Assembly (NCBI RefSeq): GCF_000316645.1
Contig: NC_019684.1
Location: 372,001 to 436,000, forward strand
Source of the DNA: Nostoc sp. PCC 7524
GTDB lineage: Bacteria > Cyanobacteriota > Cyanobacteriia > Cyanobacteriales > Nostocaceae
Direction: 5' to 3'
DNA: 64,000 nt
Part shown: piece by piece, positions 36,589-45,254 of the stretch
How the letters are laid out: each line of letters opens with the position of its first letter
Numbering within the stretch: position 1 is the stretch's first letter
The notes under the pieces: model-generated
What the model was told of the DNA's origin: nothing
The model's database searches: none
Seen by the model: only the letters and a program-made list of their open reading frames with translations
Made by a program: the position numbers and the translations under genes

Positions 36589-37800
36589 CTAACGTAGTGT
36601 CTCAATTGTTGGCGAGCCGTCGGCTTTGATCCAGGCGATTTGGGCTATACTGCGATCGCGTGCGTATTCTCTTACTCCGGCGGCATCTTTGCCACCTAAG
36701 TCCATTTCTACACGGACTAAATGGGTGGAATCTCGCAGTTTTTGGGCGTAGGCAAAGGCCGCAGCCTGAGCAATTGGTGTTTCTGGGACTACTAACCAGT
36801 TGCTAGCCGGGGTTTCCTGTGGTAATTGCTGAGTAGACAATAAAACTTGATACAAGTCTTCAATATTGAGGACAAAGCCAATACCAGGGATATCTTCACC
36901 TTGGGGGTGATACAGTCCCAAAAGCTTGTCGTAACGTCCACCTCGTCCTAATACCCGTGCTTGGGATTCGCTACTGCTGACAATTTCAAAGACGATGCCG
37001 GTATAGTAATCTATAGTTTGAATCAAACTGAGGTCGAGAATAATCGGGAATTCCCCTTCTGATTCTAATAACTCTACCAGAGATTTCAGGTGATTAACTG
37101 CCTCTTGTTGGTCTGCATCTAAACCGAGACTGCTGACTTTTTCTAAGACATCAGCACTATTACCGCGCAAATCTAGCATGATTCTGGCGCGATCGCACAG
37201 TTCCTCACTTAAGGGTAGAGTATCTATAGTAATCCGGTCTAGGTGAGCGATCGCACTACGAACTTTCGCCCGTAAATTTTCTGGAAAAGCATTTAAGAGC
37301 GATCGTGTGATTCCTGCTTCGCCTAAAATTAAATGCCAGTCCTGTAAATCTAACGCCGCCAAGCAATTACTTACCAATAGCAATACTTCAGCATTAGCTA
37401 GCAATCCGCCGACACCTAACAACTCCACCCCAGCTTGATAAAATTCTTGCTGGCGATTGTGTCTGTTTTCCCAGATGCGACGGAAAACGTTGGCATTGTA
37501 GTATAGGCGTTGCGGATAGGTAGTACACGCCATCCGGGTGACGACAGCACGAGCAATAGAAGCTGTCAATTCTGGACGTAAGCCTAATTCTTCATCGTCA
37601 GCATTTTGCAGTTGAATCACCATTTGGCGTTGAATTGCTTCCCCTGCCATCAAGGTATCCATCCGTTCCAGCGTTGAGGTAATAATCCGGTGATATCCCC
37701 AACGGTGAAACACCTGCTGTAGCCTATCTTCAATCCAGCGTTTTTGAGCCACATCTAGAGGCAATAAATCCCTCGCTCCTGCGGCTGGTTGATACACCAT
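36589..37800 (-). CDS. hisZ: ATP phosphoribosyltransferase regulatory subunit HisZ
   Basis: A 403-residue paralogue of histidyl-tRNA synthetase that lacks aminoacylation and activates the short form of HisG in the first step of histidine synthesis. Evidence is the start PAAGARDLLPLDVAQKRWIE, the motif-2-like LGLRPELTASIARAV, and QTIDYYTGIVFE; the C-terminal anticodon-binding domain is absent. hisG is not in the window. Its ATG overlaps the stop of the upstream J-domain gene (TAATG), indicating translational coupling. Confidence 0.92.
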   Translation of the reverse strand: MVYQPAAGARDLLPLDVAQKRWIEDRLQQVFHRWGYHRIITSTLERMDTLMAGEAIQRQMVIQLQNADDEELGLRPELTASIARAVVTRMACTTYPQRLYYNANVFRRIWENRHNRQQEFYQAGVELLGVGGLLANAEVLLLVSNCLAALDLQDWHLILGEAGITRSLLNAFPENLRAKVRSAIAHLDRITIDTLPLSEELCDRARIMLDLRGNSADVLEKVSSLGLDADQQEAVNHLKSLVELLESEGEFPIILDLSLIQTIDYYTGIVFEIVSSSESQARVLGRGGRYDKLLGLYHPQGEDIPGIGFVLNIEDLYQVLLSTQQLPQETPASNWLVVPETPIAQAAAFAYAQKLRDSTHLVRVEMDLGGKDAAGVREYARDRSIAQIAWIKADGSPTIETLR

Positions 37801-38750
37801 TATTTTTTCTTCCCACCAAACAAACCACCAAACAAACCACCTCCAGATTTATCTGGTTGTTTATGACCAGAATTAGGAGGTGCATTGACATTAGAATTAC
37901 TAGATTGTATTCCTAAAGCCTTATCTATTTTAGGTTTCCATGTCAACGCTGTTTGATCATTGGGGTCTAATTTTAAAGAATTATCAAAGTGAATCTTCGC
38001 CATCTTCAGCTGATTTTGCTTCAAATAGACAAATCCCAGCAGACTATGACAACGGCTACTCTTTGGTGCTATCTTCAGTGCATCTTGTAGCTCTACCTTA
38101 GCTGGTGCAAATTGGTTTTTGTCAATCAAACTTTGGGCGCGGCGCAGATACTGTTCAATAGTTGCATCTTCTTTAGGTGGTGCTGGTGGCGCTGGGGGTG
38201 CGGCGGCAGTATTTGGCTGGGGTGGCGTGGAGTTTGTAGGTTTAACGGCTGGTGGCGGCGATGATAAAGCTTTACCAGCACTCCGCATTAAGTAAACCAA
38301 ATTTAATTCACTAATTTGGGCAATAATGGGGATGACCTGCTGTAAGTTATTGTATTGAGTTTCAGCGATTTTAGCGATCGCACTTTTATAAACATGATCA
38401 ATATTGCCAGCTGCTGCTAGCTGTTTAGCTAAATCGGTACTTAGTTCTACTGAAACCGATTCCTGCACCAGACGTTTACCCATTTGCGAGAGAATTATAA
38501 TATATTCCGAACGAGTCCGTTCTACTGACAGTGTTTCGTAAGCGGGATTAACTAACTTAGATAGTAATTCGCCAGCTAGCTTCTTCTCTGTGTCAGAATG
38601 AATCGTGCTGCTATCGGGGTGCAAATGACGAGCGATTTTCAGATATCGTTTACGAATTTCTTTGACATCCGCATCAACAGGCGCACACAATATAGCGTGA
38701 TGGTCGATGAAGTCATATTTAAATAACCCAAGCTCTAATCTTAAAGACAT
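37800..38750 (-). CDS. J-domain and TPR repeat protein
   Basis: A 316-residue protein. The N-terminal J-like domain (about 15-85) keeps the HPD tripeptide in KIARHLHPDSS, so Hsp70 stimulation is possible. A proline/alanine-rich linker (~165-195) leads to TPR motifs (~200-275: AQSLIDKNQFAPAKVELQDAL, SLLGFVYLKQNQLKMAKIHF). The tail is G/K-rich (GGLFGGLFGGKKK). Its stop overlaps the hisZ start, a surprising partner for a chaperone cofactor. Function unknown. Confidence 0.82.
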   Translation of the reverse strand: MSLRLELGLFKYDFIDHHAILCAPVDADVKEIRKRYLKIARHLHPDSSTIHSDTEKKLAGELLSKLVNPAYETLSVERTRSEYIIILSQMGKRLVQESVSVELSTDLAKQLAAAGNIDHVYKSAIAKIAETQYNNLQQVIPIIAQISELNLVYLMRSAGKALSSPPPAVKPTNSTPPQPNTAAAPPAPPAPPKEDATIEQYLRRAQSLIDKNQFAPAKVELQDALKIAPKSSRCHSLLGFVYLKQNQLKMAKIHFDNSLKLDPNDQTALTWKPKIDKALGIQSSNSNVNAPPNSGHKQPDKSGGGLFGGLFGGKKK

Positions 38751-38877
38751 ATAGCAGTTTGCACCAAAGGAGGCGTGAGATTTTTTCCAGTTTACTTCGC
38801 TAATCCGAGTAAGCGCAGTATTACCCTGTGATTATTGTTCCCTTTGGTGAATTGTTATTGATCTATGTTGTATGTAT

Positions 38878-39690
38878 TTATTGCCAAGCTGACAGAGGTG
38901 GGACTTGCATTAACGCTCGACTGAGGTTGTCATGAAGATAACCATTAGTTGCGAGAATTCGCCCAGAGGCAATTTTTAATGGTGTACCATCATAGGCAGT
39001 AACTTTACCACCTGCTTCGTGTAATAAAATTACACCAGCCACAACATCCCAAGGAGATATGCCCCGTTCCCAATAACCGTCAACTCGCCCACAGGCGACA
39101 GAGGCTAAATCCAAAGCTGCGGAACCGCTACGCCGCACGCCTTGGGTAAGATGGGTAAGGTGACAAAATTCGGCATAATTATTATCGGAAGTTTCGCGGC
39201 GATCGTAAGCAAATCCTGTCACCAATAAGCTTTTACTCAATTCCGACGTTTCAGAAACACGGATAGGACGACGGTTACGTGTAGCACCCAAACCAGCCGC
39301 CGCCCGGAACAGTTCATTGTGAGCGGGATCATAAATCACTCCCACTTGCGGCTCACCATTAATCAGCAAGCCAATAGAAACACAAAAAGCTGGGTATTGG
39401 TGAGCGTAGTTAGTTGTACCATCTAGAGGATCTATCGCCCAGAGATATTGATGATCTTGATTCCCAATTTTCCCCGATTCTTCCGCCAAGATGGAATGTT
39501 CAGGAAAATGGCGATGCAAAATCTCTAAAATTACGGCTTCTGAGGCTTTATCGGCGGCGGTAACTAAATCACCAGGACGGCCTTTTTCAGTAATAGTATC
39601 TTCTAACTTACCCAAGTACCCTTGTAAAACCGCACCCGCAGCCAGCGCAGCTTCTGTTGCAATATCGAGAAAAATTTGGAGGTTAGTCAT
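38878..39690 (-). CDS. Inositol monophosphatase family protein
   Basis: A 270-residue Mg-dependent phosphatase of the SuhB/IMPase type: metal ligands in LAEESG, DPLDGTTNYAHQYP and WDVVAGVILLHEAGG. Family members act on inositol phosphate, histidinol phosphate, fructose bisphosphate or PAP, so the substrate cannot be set by sequence alone. Since hisZ is a near neighbour, a histidinol-phosphatase role is worth a test (inference). Confidence 0.9.
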   Translation of the reverse strand: MTNLQIFLDIATEAALAAGAVLQGYLGKLEDTITEKGRPGDLVTAADKASEAVILEILHRHFPEHSILAEESGKIGNQDHQYLWAIDPLDGTTNYAHQYPAFCVSIGLLINGEPQVGVIYDPAHNELFRAAAGLGATRNRRPIRVSETSELSKSLLVTGFAYDRRETSDNNYAEFCHLTHLTQGVRRSGSAALDLASVACGRVDGYWERGISPWDVVAGVILLHEAGGKVTAYDGTPLKIASGRILATNGYLHDNLSRALMQVPPLSAWQ

Positions 39691-39692
39691 TA

Positions 39693-39804
39693 GTTAATAG
39701 GCAATAGTTAATAGGCAATAGTTATTCTCCCCTGCTCCTCTGCTCCCCTGCTCCCCCTGCTTTCCCAATCCCCAATCCCCAGTCCCCAGTCCCCAATCCC
39801 CAAT
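39693..39804. repeat. Composite heptamer-repeat block
   Basis: TTAATAGGCAATAG units, then CTCCCCTG units, then CCCCAAT/CCCCAGT units, filling the gap between the IMPase-family and nuclease genes. The last two motifs are those found in frame in cobN. Confidence 0.85.
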
Positions 39805-39805
39805 C

Positions 39806-40507
39806 CTACCGATTCAGGCGACGAAACTCAGCCGGAGTCTGACGCATGGGTTTTTCTGGGTTCCAGATTCCTTTGCCCATGATTCTCGCCCATTGTTGAG
39901 CGCGTTCTAGACGTTGATTGTGTTTTTGATTAGGCGATCGCTCTACAAACAAAGCATACCCTTGTTTGATCACCTGTTCGTTTAACAACTGGTTATCTTT
40001 CCATACGTAAGCTAAAGTTCGACCAATTTTATCTTTCGCTTCAATATCAAACTCCAGCTTGACAGGTTTTGTTAAATCGCCCACTAATTTCTCTAAAAGT
40101 TCCTTAGACTGCTCCCCCCAAGGATACTGACGTAAGTCTGGCGCATCCACACCCACCAACCGCACCTGGGAAATTAAGTTGGGTTGTTCAGCCATCCCCA
40201 CAACTTCCAAAGTCTGGCCACTTACAACCCGCGCCACCCTCACCTCCACTTGATTACTGACTGATGAATTTTTGCCTTGACAACTCACCAGCAACAGTAA
40301 GCAGGCGATGAGGGCGATTTTTTGCAACCAGTTTTTGAGGGAGTGGGGAGTGGGGACTGGGGACTGGGGACTGGGGATTGGGGATTGGGGATTGGGGACT
40401 GGGACTTTTTCTATTTCTCCCGTTCGGCTGACGCTCACAGAGGAAGCCCGCTCCCTGCTCCCCTGCTCCTCTGCTCCCCTGCTTCCTCTGCTCCCCTGCT
40501 TCCTCAT
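39806..40507 (-). CDS. Thermonuclease-like (SNase) lipoprotein with repeat-derived N-terminus
   Basis: A 233-residue frame. The staphylococcal-nuclease-like domain (~88-225) shows VRLVGVDAPDLRQYPWG, KDKIGRTLAYVW and QGYALFVERSP. Before it is a lipoprotein signal, LQKIALIACLLLLVSC, with the lipobox cysteine at residue 76. Residues 1-56 (RGAEEQGS; NPQSPIPSPQSP) are translated heptamer repeats. ATG 40507 has a GAGG 8 bp upstream; a TTG at 40327 would place the signal peptide at the N-terminus. Either repeats extended the gene or the true start is the TTG. It follows a ferredoxin gene by 21 bp. Confidence 0.78.
   Translation of the reverse strand: MRKQGSRGSRGAEEQGSRERASSVSVSRTGEIEKVPVPNPQSPIPSPQSPVPTPHSLKNWLQKIALIACLLLLVSCQGKNSSVSNQVEVRVARVVSGQTLEVVGMAEQPNLISQVRLVGVDAPDLRQYPWGEQSKELLEKLVGDLTKPVKLEFDIEAKDKIGRTLAYVWKDNQLLNEQVIKQGYALFVERSPNQKHNQRLERAQQWARIMGKGIWNPEKPMRQTPAEFRRLNR
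40333..40503. repeat. Heptamer repeats in the 5' part of the nuclease frame
   Basis: GGGGACT/GGGGATT units at 40333-40402 and TCCCCTGC units at 40455-40503, with non-repeat sequence between. They encode the low-complexity N-terminus of the nuclease frame. Confidence 0.85.
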
Positions 40508-40528
40508 CCCCTCATCCTCAAATCGCTA

Positions 40529-40897
40529 CTAATCTTCATCTAATGGCAAACCTGCCTTAACTCGTCCTTTAGCAAAGTAGCGCCCAAACTGGAGTTCATA
40601 GACTTCATCTTCGTCTTGGGTTTCTACTTCTAAGTCAGAACGAGCATAACTCACGCACAACAAAGCGTAACCTTGGCGACGCAGTTCTAGTGATAAGCCT
40701 ACCGCCTCCGGTTGATAAATTTCCCCCGATACTACCCGCACAGCACAAGTGGTACAAGCTCCATTACGACAGGAAAATGGCAATTCTACCCCTTGTTGTT
40801 CGGCAGAGTGGAGGATGTAGCGGTCATCGGGTACTTGTAGGGTGTATTCTTCGCCAGTGGCGCGATCGCGTACTTTAATTGTGTATGTGTCGGACAT
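40529..40897 (-). CDS. [2Fe-2S] plant-type ferredoxin with C-terminal extension (FdC2-like)
   Basis: A 122-residue electron carrier. The cluster ligands are C-x4-C-x2-C (CRNGACTTC) and the distant cysteine in GYALLCVSY. The ~25-residue acidic and basic tail beyond the usual end (ELQFGRYFAKGRVKAGLPL) resembles the FdC2/C-terminal-extended ferredoxins of cyanobacteria and plastids, thought not to be the main photosynthetic ferredoxin. Upstream of the nuclease gene, 21 bp apart. Confidence 0.92.
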   Translation of the reverse strand: MSDTYTIKVRDRATGEEYTLQVPDDRYILHSAEQQGVELPFSCRNGACTTCAVRVVSGEIYQPEAVGLSLELRRQGYALLCVSYARSDLEVETQDEDEVYELQFGRYFAKGRVKAGLPLDED

Positions 40898-41002
40898 CTT
40901 AGATATGGGTTTTGGAACGTTCAGAGTTAAAGCTAAAAAAATCTTCTTCTTTATCTTTGCATTTTCTGGGATTTCATATTACAATCGTAAATCGTGACAC
41001 CT

Positions 41003-41089
41003 GGAGAGGTGGCCGAGTGGTTGAAGGCGCAGCACTGGAAATGCTGTTTGGGGGCAACTTCAACGAGGGTTCGAATCCCTCCCTCTCCG
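41003..41089 (+). tRNA. trnS-GGA: tRNA-Ser (anticodon GGA)
   Basis: An 87-nt class II tRNA: acceptor GGAGAGG/CCTCTCC with discriminator G, D arm with GGCCGAGTGGTTGAAGGC, anticodon loop CTGGAAA, a long variable arm and T arm AGGG-TTCGAAT-CCCT. CCA is not encoded. Confidence 0.96.
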
Positions 41090-41232
41090 TTACTACTTAA
41101 TAATATTCACCGTTCTGGCTAGCTAGAAATAGTAGCTAAATGGTTTAAGTCTGGGTTGAATAAGTTTTTCTTATTGAAGCATTTGGAGATCGCACTAAAA
41201 ACGTGATTTCCACCTCATTACAATAGGGATAA

Positions 41233-41406
41233 GACCCTAATTACTGGGTGTTAGATGTGATTGGACGGAAGCTTTATGTTTATCGCTTACCCAGTCAAAC
41301 AGGTTATCAGAGTGAAATGATTCTCTTAGAGGAAGCGACAATTTCGCCTCTGGCTTTTCCTGAGTGTTTAATAACAGTTAAAGAAATGTTACGCCCGCAA
41401 ATTTAA
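41233..41406 (+). pseudogene. C-terminal remnant of a Uma2 (DUF820) family endonuclease-like gene
   Basis: An open stretch of ~57 codons follows an in-frame TAA (41230) and lacks a normal start. It reads NYWVLDVIGRKLYVYRLP ... EEATISPLAFPECLI, which resembles the C-terminus of the very numerous cyanobacterial Uma2/DUF820 proteins. The N-terminal catalytic half is missing. The surrounding 440-bp gap 41090-41529 also holds an inverted repeat. Confidence 0.65.
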
Positions 41407-41421
41407 ATATTTACCAAGCCC

Positions 41422-41497
41422 CTTCTCTACGACACGCTACGCGTACCCTGCGGGGAAACAAGCTATGCGTAAGCGTCCCGCAGGGAACGTAGAGAAG
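41422..41497. repeat. 76-bp inverted repeat
   Basis: CTTCTCTACG (41422-41431) pairs with CGTAGAGAAG (41488-41497), with nested CCCTGCGGG / CCCGCAGGG arms. It is of the palindromic dispersed-repeat type common in Nostoc; a related motif (CTTCTCTACGAGACGCTCCG) occurs near 62873. Confidence 0.75.
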
Positions 41498-41529
41498 GCA
41501 GGTAGAAACCCCACAAGAAAGTGGGTGGC

Positions 41530-42417
41530 TTAGTTTTCCCTGTTGCCCGTTCCCTGTTGCCCGTTCCCTGTCATTGAACCAACGGGTACAGAAACACTTG
41601 GGGTAGCACCATTGTTGAGAATGGGCTTACGAGTTTTTAAGTCAAATTTAAAACCGTGGGGGAGAATATGCAGTTTTGCGCCACACACTGCTAATGGTTC
41701 ATCTCGTAAAATTTCATCTAAATTGTTGTATGTGGCTTCTGAGTCATCCACAACTGTAACTGAACCTGCACCAATAATTTCAATTTGGTTATCAGTTACC
41801 ACCATAGCTGTATTTTCGTCAATGCCAAATCCTAATACGGCTGGTTCTCGAATTAACGCTGTAATTAACCGTCCCAAGCGTCCGCGTTCAGAAAAATGTT
41901 GGTCGATGACTACCCCACTAAGAAAAGCTAACCCTGGCCCCATGTCTACAATTTCTGGACGAGGATTGGTTTCTGAGTCGCCTTCTACAATCATTTTATC
42001 TGGCATCACAGCCGCCCCTGCACTTGTACCCCCAACTACTGCGCCTTCAGCATAGCGTTGGTGAATGGCTCTATCAATTTCTGTATCTTTGAGAATGTCG
42101 GTAATGCGGGACTGATCCCCTCCTGTAAAAAATATACCAGTTGCTTTGGCGATCGCTTCTAGTGCTGTGGATGAAGATGCGTCCTCACGGGTTTCTGTAT
42201 CTACTATCCGCACATTTTCTGCGCCCAATCGCTCAAATACCCTGATGTAATTGTCTCCCACATCTCTTGGTAGTTCTGTGGCCGCTGTCATAATAACAAT
42301 CCTTGCCTTTATACCCCCAGCGCGTCGCACGAACTCCCGTAATATTTGGGAGTCTCCGTCTTTGTCCTCAGCTCCCCCAATAATTACTAACTGTCGTTTG
42401 CTTTCACTTGCAGTCAT
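41530..42417 (-). CDS. cphB: Cyanophycinase
   Basis: A 295-residue serine exopeptidase that degrades cyanophycin to beta-Asp-Arg dipeptides. The start KRQLVIIGGAEDK and the nucleophile elbow GGTSAGAAVM are diagnostic; DQHFSERGRLGRL and GFGIDENTA are also conserved. The last ~12 residues (GNGQQGTGNREN) come from TTCCCTG heptamers (41535-41571), past the normal family end. It is divergent from cphA2 with one small gene between. Storage-nitrogen turnover is the shared theme. Confidence 0.94.
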   Translation of the reverse strand: MTASESKRQLVIIGGAEDKDGDSQILREFVRRAGGIKARIVIMTAATELPRDVGDNYIRVFERLGAENVRIVDTETREDASSSTALEAIAKATGIFFTGGDQSRITDILKDTEIDRAIHQRYAEGAVVGGTSAGAAVMPDKMIVEGDSETNPRPEIVDMGPGLAFLSGVVIDQHFSERGRLGRLITALIREPAVLGFGIDENTAMVVTDNQIEIIGAGSVTVVDDSEATYNNLDEILRDEPLAVCGAKLHILPHGFKFDLKTRKPILNNGATPSVSVPVGSMTGNGQQGTGNREN

Positions 42418-42738
42418 ATTATGTTTCCTAACATTAGTTAATTCATTATCAATTTAAATAAAACATGACATTTTTAAATATAGAATCATTCCCTTGATAG
42501 ATAAAAAAGATACAAAATTTTTTATTAACAATCCATCTAAAATATATCTAAAAGTACAGGTGATAAACAACTATTTGGAAGATGTTATACATTAAAACAA
42601 ACAAAGAAAACTTGCCAAACTAATAATTAATATAAAAATATTGCAACAGACAATTTATAAAAAATCACCTATTACAAAAGCCACTGCTCAAATAAAAGCG
42701 TGTTCAAGAGTATTAAATTTTTTCAGTAATTCTTTAAC
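42418..42738. other. AT-rich gap upstream of cphB
   Basis: No gene. Very A-rich with no repeats. No clear NtcA box (GTA-N8-TAC) was found here. Confidence 0.4.
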
Positions 42739-42951
42739 TTAACCCAGTGAATGAATCTGATTTCTGTAGATGAGGTTAATTAAGAAAAAACGTGCTTGTT
42801 CTAGTGGAAGATGTCTGGGTTTGCCTTGATAGACAATTTGGTATTCATTGACATCCGCCCCATCTCCATACCCAGAAATCAGCTTGAGGTGAAACGCTTC
42901 TTCTGCAAGTTGTCTGACTTCATCTCTGAGAGTAGCTTGTGTACTATTCAT
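42739..42951 (-). CDS. Small conserved-looking protein between cphB and cphA2
   Basis: A 70-residue acidic soluble protein (MNSTQATLRDEVRQLAEEAF ... YQIVYQGKPRHLPLEQARFFL) with an amphipathic N-terminal helix. The ATG at 42951 is preferred; a frame from 42975 adds eight residues, but AGGAG lies between the two. I do not recognise a family. Its place between two cyanophycin genes is suggestive, not proof of a role. Confidence 0.65.
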   Translation of the reverse strand: MNSTQATLRDEVRQLAEEAFHLKLISGYGDGADVNEYQIVYQGKPRHLPLEQARFFLINLIYRNQIHSLG

Positions 42952-43266
42952 ACATTCAGTGTCTCCTGAACCCATTCTTTTATTTATATAAATTTTGCAG
43001 ATGTCTTACACCTACCAACGGTTATATTTTTTATTGATCATAAATTAAATATATTTCAACCAATTTTCATCTTTAGGGATAAACAAAATTAAATTATGTC
43101 TTGGGATAGTTGAAAATGCCTAAAGATGAGGTTAAGTATAAACTGTTCATACCAATGGAAATTTATTATTAACCTAGGAATCAAGACCATCCATTTAAAA
43201 TTAGTAAAACTAATTAGCTGTATTAAAGATTAGATTTAAGGGTAGTTAGCCAAAGGTTAAACATCA
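42952..43266. promoter_or_regulatory. Divergent intergenic region upstream of cphA2
   Basis: 315 bp, AT-rich, without repeats or small genes. GTATAAACTGTTCATAC at 43136-43152 is a short palindrome-like element, but its GTA..TAC spacing is 11, not the 8 of an NtcA site. Confidence 0.35.
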
Positions 43267-45177
43267 ATGATTCAGGAAACAAGCACCGATCTAGTCCGTA
43301 TTAATGCCAGGAAGACTGATGTATTTGATATTTTTAATTTTCGACATTACGTTGGGTCTAACCCTGGTTTGGATGTAGCGGCATTAGTATTTGATTTTGC
43401 CCTAGTGGTAGATAAAAAGCCACTACCTATGGAGGCTTATATTGCCAGTGTAGGCGATCGCTATCCCCATCTCAAAAATCACACCTATGAATCCTATGCC
43501 CATCTTTTTGCCCAAACTGTGTCCGCAGTGTCACAAGTGGGTATGGATTTACATCTGAATCGTTGGAGTGTCAAACCCTATGCCGATTATGCACGGATTG
43601 CTATCCAGACACTACACGCACGTACAACTAAAGCAGTGGTTTTCTTTGTTTGGGACTGGTTTGAAGCCATTACCCAAGATGAAGACTTTCTCTTTGAAGA
43701 TCAATTTTTGACCTTACAAGATCAATTCCGGAAATCTGTCTACGGTGGCCCTACGGTTTACGCCTTATTACGAACAGCCCAAGAAAAAGGTATTCCTTTC
43801 TTTTATCTCTGGGAAGAAGGACTAATGCAATATGGTTGGGGAAAAAAACAGGTTCGGGGTGTAGCCACCACCTTTGACTGTGATAGTCACATAGATTCAG
43901 ACTTGACTACCCGCAAGGATGACTGTAAAGCTTTCTTAAAAACCTTGGGCTTCCCAGTACCAAAGGGCGAAATCGTGTTTTCCTGTAAAGAAGCCAGGCA
44001 AGTAGCCAGAGAAATTGGCTATCCAGTGGCCATTAAGCCTGTAATTGGTCATAAAGGCATTGGTGTTACTCCAGATGTCAAAAATGTAGAGGAACTAGAA
44101 TCTGCCTATGATAGAGCATTAGCAGCAATTCCTGAAGACGAACCAACGCGGATTATTGTCGAAAAAAATATATCAGGCAAAGATTTTCGGTTACTGTGTG
44201 TCAATGGTAGATTTGTGGCGGCGACAGAACGCCAACCTGCATCAGTTGTGGGTGATGGTGACTCAAGCATTGCTGAATTAATCCGTCAAGAGAATCGCAA
44301 AAGCGCCCGTTTAGATACACCCACTTCACCGATGAGTAAAATTCATATCGATGAAGAGATGGAGATGTATTTGGAAGCACAGCGTTTGTCATTAAAAAGT
44401 GTGCTGGATGAGGGGGAAGTGGTTTATCTACGAAAAGTTGCCAATCTCTCAGCAGGAGGGATGAGTATCAATGCCACCCACACCATGCACGATGACAATA
44501 TTATCTTGGCGCAAGACATTGCCCAACACTTCCGTCTGACTTGTCTTGGGATTGATGTGATTGCAGAAAGTCTCGCAGAGTCATGGAAAACAAGTACCTT
44601 TTCTATTTTGGAAATCAACGCCGCACCGGGAATTTTGATGCACCTCAACCCGGCTATGGGTGATAGTGTCGATGTCCCTAACCACATTTTGGAAACCTTT
44701 TTTGAGTCTGGTTTAGATGCCAGAATTCCCATTATTACCTTTAATAAGATTTCCGTGCAGGAACTACAAGCCACAATCGATCATATCCTGTCACAACATC
44801 CCGAATGGACTATAGGAGGGGTTTGTCGGGATGGTGTGTTTATCCAGCGATCGCCTAAAGTATTACACAAAGAATACAACAACAATCTCCAAATGTTGTT
44901 ACGTCATCCCAAACTAGATTTACTCATTGCTGAATATCCAGAAGATATCCTAGAAGCAGAAGGTATGTTTTACTATGGCAGCAATATGGTAGTTCTAGAT
45001 AACCCTAGTGAAACAGAAATGATGCTGATGCGGGATACATTGGATGGTTCAACAGTAGTTATTAAGAAAGACAACGACATTTCGATTCGCCGCAAAGGGT
45101 TAATTGAAGACTACTCATTGGGAGAAAATGAATCATTTTCCCACGTTTATTTGAAGGAAATCAGCACAATTTTGTAA
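43267..45177 (+). CDS. cphA2: CphA2-type cyanophycin synthetase
   Basis: A 636-residue protein, much shorter than CphA1 (~870-900). The N-terminal CphA domain (~1-160) and ATP-grasp domain (~205-490; YPVAIKPVIGHKGIGV, EINAAPGILMH) are intact. The C-terminal domain aligns with the start of the CphA1 Mur-ligase domain (IPIITFNKISVQEL ... TIGGVCRDGVFI), but the P-loop GTNGKT is replaced by FNKISV and the remainder is cut short. CphA2 of diazotrophic cyanobacteria polymerises beta-Asp-Arg dipeptides with a single ATP site (established). With cphB nearby, this fits a dipeptide recycling loop. Confidence 0.9.
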   Translation: MIQETSTDLVRINARKTDVFDIFNFRHYVGSNPGLDVAALVFDFALVVDKKPLPMEAYIASVGDRYPHLKNHTYESYAHLFAQTVSAVSQVGMDLHLNRWSVKPYADYARIAIQTLHARTTKAVVFFVWDWFEAITQDEDFLFEDQFLTLQDQFRKSVYGGPTVYALLRTAQEKGIPFFYLWEEGLMQYGWGKKQVRGVATTFDCDSHIDSDLTTRKDDCKAFLKTLGFPVPKGEIVFSCKEARQVAREIGYPVAIKPVIGHKGIGVTPDVKNVEELESAYDRALAAIPEDEPTRIIVEKNISGKDFRLLCVNGRFVAATERQPASVVGDGDSSIAELIRQENRKSARLDTPTSPMSKIHIDEEMEMYLEAQRLSLKSVLDEGEVVYLRKVANLSAGGMSINATHTMHDDNIILAQDIAQHFRLTCLGIDVIAESLAESWKTSTFSILEINAAPGILMHLNPAMGDSVDVPNHILETFFESGLDARIPIITFNKISVQELQATIDHILSQHPEWTIGGVCRDGVFIQRSPKVLHKEYNNNLQMLLRHPKLDLLIAEYPEDILEAEGMFYYGSNMVVLDNPSETEMMLMRDTLDGSTVVIKKDNDISIRRKGLIEDYSLGENESFSHVYLKEISTIL

Positions 45178-45205
45178 TTTTTTTTACCGCAATAAAAAGG
45201 TATTA

Positions 45206-45236
45206 GGCATTAGGCATAATATAAAAATCTAATGCC
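45206..45236. terminator. Possible bidirectional terminator built from repeats
   Basis: GGCATTAG pairs with CTAATGCC between convergent cphA2 and the DAHP synthase gene, with A/T runs nearby (45171-45186). It is made of TAGGCAT-type heptamers. Confidence 0.4.
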
Positions 45237-45254
45237 CTATGCCCCATTCCCCAT

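Noticed and set aside
40912..41100. Plus-strand ORF over tRNA-Ser
   Set aside because: It covers the whole tRNA and has no protein-like features.
43136..43152. NtcA-binding site upstream of cphA2
   Set aside because: The GTA and TAC half-sites are 11 bp apart rather than 8.
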